Positions 1 to 6,180 of a stretch of DNA of 6,680 nucleotides are shown one piece after another. Both the position numbers and the translations under genes were made by a program. The notes beneath the pieces are model-generated. The model made no database searches. It was not told where the DNA came from and saw only the letters and a program-made list of their open reading frames with translations. Source of the stretch: Thermoanaerobaculia bacterium. Lineage in GTDB: Bacteria > Acidobacteriota > Thermoanaerobaculia > Multivoradales > UBA5704. The stretch spans positions 1 to 6,680 of the forward strand of contig JAICSG010000228.1 in NCBI GenBank assembly GCA_025937035.1. Reading direction: 5' to 3'. How positions within the stretch are numbered: the stretch's first letter is position 1; every line of letters starts with the position of its first letter.

Positions 1-2268
1 CAGCAGGCCCGATTTCTTTTCGGCAACGACCTCCACGACGCCCGCATCCGGGCGATGCTCCTCAACGGCCCTCCCGCCGAGCGGGTGGAGTCCAACTGCT
101 CGATGCTCCTCTATCCGCTGGAGGTCTGGTTCTACGAGCCCAACAAGAAGCTGCGGGAGCCGTTCGTCCTCGTCCTCTATCGCAAGTGGGGGACGGGACC
201 CTTCAAGCTCTGGTACCCCATCGAGGAGGGCCCCGACGTCTTCTTCGCCCGGTCGATCAACGAACGGAATCCCGACCAGGAGCACTCCCTGGCGGAGATC
301 GCCGGTCCCACCGCCACGAGCCCCTGCGGCACCGACGAGCACGCGGAGAAGATCCTCGCCGGCATCTCCTGGGTGCTGGCGAACGCGCGCGACTGGATCT
401 ACATCCAGCCCCTGATCGACGAGCCTCCCAAGCCGCCCGGCGGCGAGTGGGTCTCCGCCTTCAATTCCTATTCGACCGACGTGCCGGCCGGCACCCCGCC
501 GCTCGCCGCCAAGCTCGATCTCACCTTCCCGGGCCGCTGGCAGAACCGGACCGTGATGCAGGGGGTGCTCACCGTGCCCCCCAACGCCGCCGGCCCGGCC
601 AGGCTCGGCGAGGCCCGCTCCTACAACCTGCTCCTGAACGGCGAGTTGCTCTCGAACGGCGAGCTGTTCGACAGCTTCCGCTACAAGTTCGACCTTCCCG
701 CGGGGGAATCCCCAGAGGCCCTCCCCCTCGCCTTCGAGCGCCCCTTGCGGCCCGGGGACTACACCCTGATCCTCAAGCTGGAGGACGTCAATTCCGGCAA
801 GGTCTACCGCGAGGAGCGCCCGCTGACGGTGCCCGCGATGGAGACCCTGGCGCCCACCCCCTCGATCGCGCGGACCCCCGAGGAGCAGGAGAGCGCGCGC
901 ATCCTGGCCGAGGCCAACGCGGCCCTGCGCTCGGGGGAGACCACGATCAAGCTGATCCCACCCGCCGGCGAGCTCCAGAGCGGCATGCGGCGGTTCGACA
1001 CCCTGACCACCGGCACCGGGATCGACAAGGTGACCTTCTCACTGGACGGCAAGCCGGTGCTGACCAAGCGGGCCCTTCCCTTCAGCGTCGAGCTGGACCT
1101 CGGCACCTCGCCGCGCACCCGTGCTCTCGCCGTGGCCGCCTTCGACGCCCAGGGGAACACCCTGGCCACCGACGAGCTCCAGATCAACGCCGCGCCGGGC
1201 AACCGCTTCCGGGTCCATCTGGTCGAGCCGCAGCAGGGGAAGCGTTACACGAGCAGCCTGCTCGCCCGCGCCGAGGTCGAGGCTCCCGAGGACGAGACGG
1301 TCGAGCGGGTGGAGCTCTACCTCAACGACACGAAGATCGCGACCCTCTATCAGCCCCCCTGGGTCCACCCCGTGGTGCTGCCGAAAGGTGAGAGCCTCGC
1401 CTACGTGCGCGCCGTCGCCTACCTCACGGACGGCAGCTCGGCCGAGCACCTGGTCTTCGTCAACGCTCCGGCGGAGATGGCGCAGGTCAACGTCGACTAC
1501 GTGGAGCTCTACGCCACCGTGCTCGATCGCCAGGGCCGGCCGGTGACGGAAAACCTCACGGCCAGGGACTTCAGCGTCAGCGAGGACGGCGTCCACCAGC
1601 AGATCGCCCGCTGCGAGCGGGTGACCGACCTGCCGATCCACGCGGCGGTGGCGATCGACATCTCGGCGTCGATGGAGCCTAACCTGGACGCGGCCAAGGG
1701 CGCCGCTCTCCAGTTCCTGGAGCGGATGGTGCGCCCGAAGGACCGCGCGGAGGTGATCACCTTCAACGATCATCCGGCCCTGGGGGTCCGCTTCACCCGC
1801 GACGTCAAGGCGCTGGCGGGGGGGCTCGCGGGCCTCAAGGCCGAGCGCGGCACGGCCCTCTACGACAGCCTGATCTTCTCCTTCTACACCTTCAATGGCC
1901 TCAAGGGCCGGCGGGCCCTGCTCCTGCTCTCCGACGGCAAGGACGAGGGGAGCCGCTTCACCTTCGAGGAGGCGCTCGACTTCGCCCGCCGGGCCGGGGT
2001 CACCGTCTACGCCATCGGCCTGGGGGACGAGGTGGACAAGAAGAAGCTGTCCAAGATCGCCGAGGAGACCGGCGGCCGGGCCTTCTTCCCCCGCCAGGCG
2101 GGCGAGCTGGCCGGCATCTACTCTGGAATCGAGGAAGAGCTGCGCTCGCAGATCCTGATCACCTATCAGTCCTCCACCAACCGCACCGATCCCGGGTTCC
2201 GGGTGGTGGACCTCAAGGTCGTCCGGCCGGGGATGGAGGCGAAGACGATGCGGGGGTACTACCCATGA
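1..2268 (+). CDS. GWxTD-like / Ig-like / VWA-domain exported protein, copy 1 (5' partial)
   Basis: This is the C-terminal part (755 codons) of a large, probably extracytoplasmic protein of unknown function. The frame is open from base 1, and codons 1-18 align with the paralog downstream, so the ATG at 55 is an internal methionine. About 100 residues, including any signal peptide, lie outside the window. Numbered from the Met at 55, the order is: the end of a degenerate GWxTD-like region (to about 115); a module opening with EWVSAFNSYSTDVP (about 129-260); a short charged linker; two Ig-like beta domains (about 295-378 and 385-470); the VWFA-related segment with GRPV, ARDFSV and EDG (about 480-520); and a VWA domain with a complete MIDAS site (D535-I-S537-A-S539, T600, D627). 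It ends in GYYP, with no C-terminal membrane segment. The VWA domain implies metal-dependent ligand binding, but the ligand is unknown. Family assignment is firm; biological role is open. Confidence 0.9.
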   Translation, partial: QQARFLFGNDLHDARIRAMLLNGPPAERVESNCSMLLYPLEVWFYEPNKKLREPFVLVLYRKWGTGPFKLWYPIEEGPDVFFARSINERNPDQEHSLAEIAGPTATSPCGTDEHAEKILAGISWVLANARDWIYIQPLIDEPPKPPGGEWVSAFNSYSTDVPAGTPPLAAKLDLTFPGRWQNRTVMQGVLTVPPNAAGPARLGEARSYNLLLNGELLSNGELFDSFRYKFDLPAGESPEALPLAFERPLRPGDYTLILKLEDVNSGKVYREERPLTVPAMETLAPTPSIARTPEEQESARILAEANAALRSGETTIKLIPPAGELQSGMRRFDTLTTGTGIDKVTFSLDGKPVLTKRALPFSVELDLGTSPRTRALAVAAFDAQGNTLATDELQINAAPGNRFRVHLVEPQQGKRYTSSLLARAEVEAPEDETVERVELYLNDTKIATLYQPPWVHPVVLPKGESLAYVRAVAYLTDGSSAEHLVFVNAPAEMAQVNVDYVELYATVLDRQGRPVTENLTARDFSVSEDGVHQQIARCERVTDLPIHAAVAIDISASMEPNLDAAKGAALQFLERMVRPKDRAEVITFNDHPALGVRFTRDVKALAGGLAGLKAERGTALYDSLIFSFYTFNGLKGRRALLLLSDGKDEGSRFTFEEALDFARRAGVTVYAIGLGDEVDKKKLSKIAEETGGRAFFPRQAGELAGIYSGIEEELRSQILITYQSSTNRTDPGFRVVDLKVVRPGMEAKTMRGYYP
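1931..1954 (+). repeat. 24-bp direct repeat, copy A (VWA MIDAS region)
   Basis: An exact 24-base match to 4492-4515, encoding the DGKDEGS segment around the last MIDAS aspartate. It is a remnant of the gene duplication kept by protein-level conservation, not an independent mobile repeat. Confidence 0.8.
2226..2247 (+). repeat. 22-bp direct repeat, copy A (gene 3' end)
   Basis: An exact 22-base match to 4799-4820, encoding PGMEAKT just before the C-terminal GYYP of each paralog. The spacing to its partner (2,573 bases) is close to one gene length, as expected for a tandem duplication. Confidence 0.75.
2252..2256 (+). promoter_or_regulatory. Candidate ribosome binding site for VWA copy 2
   Basis: A GGGGG run inside the last codons of copy 1 lies eight bases before the ATG at 2265. 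In G+C-rich DNA such runs occur by chance, so the support is modest. It favours the ATGA-overlapping start over the in-frame ATG at 2289, whose nearest GAGGTG (2267-2272) is 16 bases away. Confidence 0.35.
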
Positions 2269-4841
2269 GGTGCGGTACCATCGCCTCGATGTACCCGCTC
2301 CGCCTTCTACTGATCCTCCTCCTCGCCCTGTCCCTGCCCGCCCTCGCCGCTCCTCCTCCGGAGACGCCGGTCCCCGCCGATCTCGCGCCGCGCTATCAGG
2401 CCTGGCTGGAGGAGGTGGCGCCGCTGATCAGCGCGAAGGAGAGGACGGCGTTCCTGGGGCTCCAGAAGGACTATCAGCGCGATGCCTTCATCCGCCGGTT
2501 CTGGGACGTGCGCGATCCCTTCCCGCAGACGCCGGTCAACGAGCTGCGGGCGCGGTGGGAGCAGCGGGCCGAGATCGCCCGCCAGCGCTTCGGCAACCTG
2601 ACGGACGACCGCGCCCGGCTGATCCTCTTCAACGGCGAGCCCAAGGAGGTCCTCCAGGCCCACTGCGACATGCTGCTCCCCGTGGAGCTGTGGACCTTCT
2701 CCGGGACGGAGCCTCTCCGCGGCACCTTCACCGTGGTCTTCGTCTCCAAGGGGGGATCGCCCAAGGGGCCCTTCCGGCTCTGGTCCCCCACCGACGGCGT
2801 CGAGACGCTGCTCTCGCTCGAGCTCAGCACGCGGGTCCCGGACCCGCAGCGCGCGCTCGCCGCCATCGCCCAGGTCTGCCCGCGGGGGGACGACATCGCC
2901 TCCCGCCTCGCCGAGGCCCTGGACTGGCACCGGGCGGAGGAGGCGGCCCATCTGATCCCCCACCCCGGCGAGGAGTGGCTCTCGACCTTCGCCTCCTACT
3001 CGACCGACGTGCCCGAGGGGGCCGCGAGCTTCCCGGCGAAGCTCGCCCTCTCCTTCCCCGGCCGCTACGGCAGCCGCACGGTGGTGCAGGGGCTGGTCGC
3101 CGTGCCCCGCGACGCCGTGCGTCCCGAGAAGCTGGCCGGCGCCCCCGAGGGCTACTACAGCTTCCTGGTGGACGGCGAGGTGCTCCTCAAGGACGAGCTC
3201 TTCGAGCACTTCCGCTACCGGTTCACCCTGCCGGAGAGCCAGGCGACGACCTCCGAGATCCCCGTGGTCTTCCAGCGCAACCTGCGGCCGGGGAGCTACT
3301 CGCTGATCCTCAAGATCGAGGACACGGCGGGCAAGCGCTACTACCGTGAGCAGCGGGACATCGAGGTCCCCGCGGTCGACGCCGCCCCGGTGGCAGTGGC
3401 TTCCGCCACGCCGCCGCCACCCCCTGCCGCCGCCTCGACGCCGGCCCCGGCCGCGCAGGGGGCGCTCGCGGAGGCCAACGCCGCCCTGGCCTCCGGGGAT
3501 CAGACGATCCGCATCCTGCCGCCGCCCCCGGGGCTGGTCACCGGCAAGCTGCGGGTGGAGGCTTCGACGACCGGCACCGGCATCGCCCGCGTGGCCTTCG
3601 AGCTGGACGGCCATCCGGTGCTCGCCAAGAGCCGTCCACCGTACAGCGTCGAGCTGAACCTGGGGGACCAGCCGCGCATCCACCGCCTGCGGGCGGTCGC
3701 CATGGACGAGCAGGGGCGCCGCCTCGCCGAGGACGAGCTGCCGCTGAACGTCGGCCCCCACCGCTTCGCCGTGCGGCTGATCGAGCCCCAGGCGGGCAAG
3801 GCCTACCAGTCGAGCCTGCGCGCCGAGGCCCAGGTGCAGGTGCCGGAGGGGGAGCGGCTCGACCGCGTCGAGCTCTACCTGAACGACGACAAGGTGGCGA
3901 CCCTCTACCAGCCGCCCTACACGCAGCCGATCCTCCTCCCGAAAGCCAAGGAGATCACCTACGTGCGCGCCGTGGCCTATCTCGACGGCGGCACCTCGAC
4001 CGAGGACCTGGTGCTGGTCAACGCGCCGGGGTTCAACCAGAAGCTCGACGTCCAGCTCATCGAGCTCTACACCTCGGTGGTGGACGGCAAGGGGCGGCCG
4101 GTGGAGGGGCTCGGCAAGGACGACTTCACCGTGCTGGAAGACGGCACGCCGCAGCAGATCCGGCGCTTCGAGAAGGTGACGGACGTGCCCATCTACGCCG
4201 GCATCCTGCTCGACACCTCGGCCTCCATGGCCGAGGGGGGCCGGCTCGACCAGGCGGTGCAGGGGGCGCTCGACTTCTTCGAGAAGGTGATCACCCCCAA
4301 GGACCGCGCGGCCGTGATCACCTTCGCCGACCAGCCCAACCTGGCGGTGCGCTTCACCAACCAGGCCTCGGTCCTGGCCGGGGGGCTCGCCGGGCTGACC
4401 GCCAGCGGCAACACGGCCCTCTACGACACCGTGATCTACGCCCTCTACTACTTCGGGGGGGTGAAGGGAAAGCGGGCCCTCATCCTGCTCACCGACGGCA
4501 AGGACGAGGGGAGCCACTACACCTTCAACGACGCCCTCGAATACGCCCGCCGGAGCGGCGTGGCCATCTATACGATCGGGATCGACCTCTCCTCCCAGAA
4601 CGCGGACGTCCGCCTGAAGCTCAGCCGCCTGGCCGACGAGACCGGCGGCCGCTTCTTCTTCATCGAGCGGGCCAAGGAGCTCGGGGGGATCTACGACACC
4701 ATCCAGAAGGAGCTGCGCTCGCAGTACCTCCTCGCCTACCAATCCTCCAAGGAGGGGAACGAGGACAAGTTCCGCACGGTGGAGGTGAAGGTGGGGAAGC
4801 CGGGGATGGAGGCGAAGACGGTGAAGGGATACTATCCCTGA
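2265..4841 (+). CDS. GWxTD-like / Ig-like / VWA-domain exported protein, copy 2
   Basis: This is a complete 858-residue paralog of the gene before it. A hydrophobic N-terminus (LLLILLLALSLPALA, about 14-28) with an Ala-Leu-Ala cleavage site and no lipobox cysteine predicts Sec export as a soluble protein. Next come a GWxTD-like region with the RDPFPQTPVNE stretch (about 83-93) and TDDRAR before a NGEP turn (about 113-126); a module with EEWLSTFASYSTDVP (about 236-370); a Pro/Ala-rich linker (about 370-400); two Ig-like domains (about 412-496 and 500-588); and the VWFA-related segment (DDFTVLEDG, 619-627). The VWA domain has a complete MIDAS site (D650-T-S652-A-S654, T717, D744). The chosen ATG overlaps the previous stop (ATGA) and has a GGGGG run 8 bases upstream. 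An in-frame ATG at 2289 would give a tidier signal peptide, but its nearest GAGGTG is 16 bases away. A role as a surface or periplasmic binding protein is inference. Confidence 0.93.
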   Translation: MRCGTIASMYPLRLLLILLLALSLPALAAPPPETPVPADLAPRYQAWLEEVAPLISAKERTAFLGLQKDYQRDAFIRRFWDVRDPFPQTPVNELRARWEQRAEIARQRFGNLTDDRARLILFNGEPKEVLQAHCDMLLPVELWTFSGTEPLRGTFTVVFVSKGGSPKGPFRLWSPTDGVETLLSLELSTRVPDPQRALAAIAQVCPRGDDIASRLAEALDWHRAEEAAHLIPHPGEEWLSTFASYSTDVPEGAASFPAKLALSFPGRYGSRTVVQGLVAVPRDAVRPEKLAGAPEGYYSFLVDGEVLLKDELFEHFRYRFTLPESQATTSEIPVVFQRNLRPGSYSLILKIEDTAGKRYYREQRDIEVPAVDAAPVAVASATPPPPPAAASTPAPAAQGALAEANAALASGDQTIRILPPPPGLVTGKLRVEASTTGTGIARVAFELDGHPVLAKSRPPYSVELNLGDQPRIHRLRAVAMDEQGRRLAEDELPLNVGPHRFAVRLIEPQAGKAYQSSLRAEAQVQVPEGERLDRVELYLNDDKVATLYQPPYTQPILLPKAKEITYVRAVAYLDGGTSTEDLVLVNAPGFNQKLDVQLIELYTSVVDGKGRPVEGLGKDDFTVLEDGTPQQIRRFEKVTDVPIYAGILLDTSASMAEGGRLDQAVQGALDFFEKVITPKDRAAVITFADQPNLAVRFTNQASVLAGGLAGLTASGNTALYDTVIYALYYFGGVKGKRALILLTDGKDEGSHYTFNDALEYARRSGVAIYTIGIDLSSQNADVRLKLSRLADETGGRFFFIERAKELGGIYDTIQKELRSQYLLAYQSSKEGNEDKFRTVEVKVGKPGMEAKTVKGYYP
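4492..4515 (+). repeat. 24-bp direct repeat, copy B (VWA MIDAS region)
   Basis: The second exact copy of the 24-base block at 1931-1954, 2,561 bases downstream and in the same reading frame of the paralog. Confidence 0.8.
4799..4820 (+). repeat. 22-bp direct repeat, copy B (gene 3' end)
   Basis: The partner of the block at 2226-2247, near the 3' end of copy 2. Confidence 0.75.
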
Positions 4842-4843
4842 GC

Positions 4844-5425
4844 GTGCTCCCCACCCTCGTCCTGGCCTCCGCCTCCCCCCGCCGCCGCGAGTTGTTGACG
4901 GGACTGGGCGTCCGCTTCGTCATCCGCGCGGCGGACCTCGACGAGACCCCGCTGCCGGGGGAGGACCCCGAGACGACCGTCCTCCGGCTGGCCCGCGCGA
5001 AGGCGGCGGCCGTGGCCCGTCCCGGCGAGCTGGTGCTGGCGGCGGACACCGACGTGGTGCTCGACGGCGACATCCTGGGCAAGCCCCGGGACCCCGAGGA
5101 CGCCCGCCGCATGCTCGCCCGCATCGCCGGCCGCGAGCACACCGTGCTCTCCGGCGTGGCCCTGGAGGAGCCCGCCACCGGCCGCAGTACCTCCGGAATG
5201 GCCGTCTCCAGGGTCCGCATGGCCGCCATGACTCCCGAGAGGATCGAGTGGTACGTCGCCACCGGCGAGCCCCTCGACAAAGCCGGCTCCTACGCCGTCC
5301 AGGGGATCGGCGCCCTTCTCGTGGAGGAGATCTTCGGGAACTACACGAACGTGGTCGGCCTGCCGCTACCCCTCACCTGGAGGCTGTTCCGGGAGATGGG
5401 GTATGAGCTGTTGGATTTTCGGTAG
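4844..5425 (+). CDS. maf: Maf family nucleotide pyrophosphatase (YhdE-like dTTP/UTP pyrophosphatase)
   Basis: This 193-residue cytoplasmic enzyme belongs to the Maf/HAM1 fold and has normal family length. Maf proteins hydrolyse nucleoside triphosphates to monophosphate and pyrophosphate, cleaning modified or excess nucleotides from the pool; some members are linked to septum arrest. The diagnostic blocks are all present: LASASPRRRELL at 7-18 (nucleotide and phosphate binding S11, R13), E34 in the acidic segment, AADTDVVLDG at 66-75 with the likely catalytic D70, LGKPRD at 78-83 with K80, and GEPLDKAGSYAVQG at 141-154. The ADT form of the catalytic block and the GKP motif match the YhdE (dTTP/UTP) group rather than the YceF (m7GTP) group. 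The start is GTG, two bases after the preceding stop, with only a distant AAGGGA (4824-4829), so translation probably depends on coupling to the VWA gene. Subgroup assignment is from memory of E. coli YhdE. Confidence 0.95.
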   Translation: MLPTLVLASASPRRRELLTGLGVRFVIRAADLDETPLPGEDPETTVLRLARAKAAAVARPGELVLAADTDVVLDGDILGKPRDPEDARRMLARIAGREHTVLSGVALEEPATGRSTSGMAVSRVRMAAMTPERIEWYVATGEPLDKAGSYAVQGIGALLVEEIFGNYTNVVGLPLPLTWRLFREMGYELLDFR

Positions 5426-5427
5426 CC

Positions 5428-5736
5428 CTACTCCCCGAACTTGATCGGGTCCCCCAGCGCCTTGAGGGAGAAGTTGGCCATGATCTGGTGGCCGTTGAAG
5501 TCGAGCACCCGCATGTCCTCCACCCCGTCGAGGTCATGGGCGACGTTTTCGAAGGAGTCGCCGTAGCGCTCGCGGGCGGCGGCGAGGTCGACCGCGTAGG
5601 CGATGAAATTGTCGATCCCCTTGTAGCGCAGCTTGCTCACCATCCGCTCGTCGGTCAGCTTGGGGTAGGTCGAGAGCAGCAGAAGGGGACCGCTGCCCGC
5701 GAAGACGATATAGGCCCGGATCGGTCGAGAGCTCAT
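5428..5736 (-). CDS. Small conserved-looking protein of unknown function (102 aa)
   Basis: I do not recognise a characterised family. The 102-residue product is soluble and looks like a compact alpha/beta domain. It opens with a hydrophobic strand (AYIVFAGSGPLLLLSTYP, 8-25), then a charged helix (about 27-40), a second strand IDNFIAYAVDL (41-51), a helix with ERYGDSF (56-62), and a final strand RVLDFNGHQIM (76-86). The first hydrophobic stretch is broken by Gly and Pro and follows no signal-type n-region, so a core strand is likelier than a membrane segment. From memory, it resembles small proteins annotated only as 'cytosolic protein' or hypothetical in Deltaproteobacteria; I could not check this. 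It is preferred over opposite-strand frames because an AAGGGG sits 6 bases before the ATG and the reading is varied and protein-like. It is the last gene of the aldolase run, and its stop lies two bases from the convergent maf stop. Confidence 0.8.
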   Translation of the reverse strand: MSSRPIRAYIVFAGSGPLLLLSTYPKLTDERMVSKLRYKGIDNFIAYAVDLAAARERYGDSFENVAHDLDGVEDMRVLDFNGHQIMANFSLKALGDPIKFGE

Positions 5737-5742
5737 GGGTGT

Positions 5743-5748
5743 CCCCTT
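5743..5748 (-). promoter_or_regulatory. Ribosome binding site of the 102-aa gene
   Basis: The minus strand reads AAGGGG followed by six bases (acaccc) and the ATG at 5736-5734. It lies in the only real intergenic gap of the minus-strand run, 21 bases long. It fixes the start and supports the minus-strand reading over the overlapping plus-strand frame. Confidence 0.6.
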
Positions 5749-5757
5749 TTTCCCTTC

Positions 5758-6180
5758 TCACGCCACGAAATAAGCACTGGCGCGAATCTGCAACCGGGCG
5801 CGAGGCTCGAAGCCGCTGCCGACCACGGCATAGGCGCTGGTGCTGCCCAGGATGGGGAGCACGATCCAGCCGTCGAAGCTCTCGCCGCCGGCATAGGGGG
5901 GCACGACCGGCTCGATCTCGGCGATCTTGGTCCAGTGGTCCTCGTCGGGATCGAAGGAGGCCCGCAGCTCGACGTAGGCGCGGTCCAGGTCGATGGTGCG
6001 CTGGCCCGAGGGGTGCCAGATGGAGAAGACGAAGCGCACCTCGTCGTAGGCGCTGGTGCCGAGAAAGGCCTTGCCGGCGACCAGCAGGGGGAAGGTGAAC
6101 GAGCCGGCCGTATCGGTGGCGAAGATCTCGGGGGTGGGGTCGAACACCACCTGCCGCGGCGGGGTGGGGGTGGAATTCAT
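5758..6180 (-). CDS. Predicted beta-rich protein of unknown function (140 aa), coupled to eda
   Basis: I do not recognise this family. The 140-residue product has no signal peptide and no membrane segment. It alternates short hydrophobic stretches with turns (SFTFPLLVAG 27-36, VRFVFSIWHPSG 48-59, AYVELRASFD 68-77, WIVLPILG 105-112, RLQIRASAYFVA 129-140), a pattern typical of an all-beta sandwich or jelly roll. The segment DPDEDHWTKI (77-86) is acidic and contains a Trp. A short element recurs, LGTSAY at 40-45 and LGSTSAY at 111-117, in equivalent-looking strands. The ATG overlaps the aldolase stop as ATGA (6177-6180), and GAGGAG lies five bases upstream, so both start and strand are well supported. 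Being coupled to a sugar-acid aldolase makes a carbohydrate-related or capsid/shell-like role thinkable, but nothing in the sequence shows it. Confidence 0.82.
   Translation of the reverse strand: MNSTPTPPRQVVFDPTPEIFATDTAGSFTFPLLVAGKAFLGTSAYDEVRFVFSIWHPSGQRTIDLDRAYVELRASFDPDEDHWTKIAEIEPVVPPYAGGESFDGWIVLPILGSTSAYAVVGSGFEPRARLQIRASAYFVA

Noticed and set aside
55..57. The ATG at 55 as the start of VWA copy 1
   Set aside because: The frame is open from base 1, and codons 1-18 align with the GWxTD-like region of copy 2, so this Met is internal.
186..1391. A 401-codon alternative plus-strand frame inside VWA copy 1
   Set aside because: Its product is mostly Arg, Pro, Gly and Ala, typical of an out-of-frame reading of G+C-rich DNA, and it lies inside a gene with clear domains.
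2307..4742. An 811-codon open frame on the minus strand across nearly all of VWA copy 2
   Set aside because: It mirrors a well-supported plus-strand gene with signal peptide and MIDAS motifs. Its product is dominated by Gly, Arg, Leu, Glu and Val, with no recognisable domain. Long antisense frames are expected in G+C-rich coding DNA.
4660..5280. A 206-codon minus-strand frame over the end of VWA copy 2 and most of maf
   Set aside because: It is Ser/Arg/Pro-rich, without motifs, and antisense to a gene with every Maf signature block.
5418..5439. A possible hairpin (ttcgg with ccgaa) at the convergent junction as a terminator
   Set aside because: The stem is only five base pairs with a 12-base loop, and no T-run follows on either strand.
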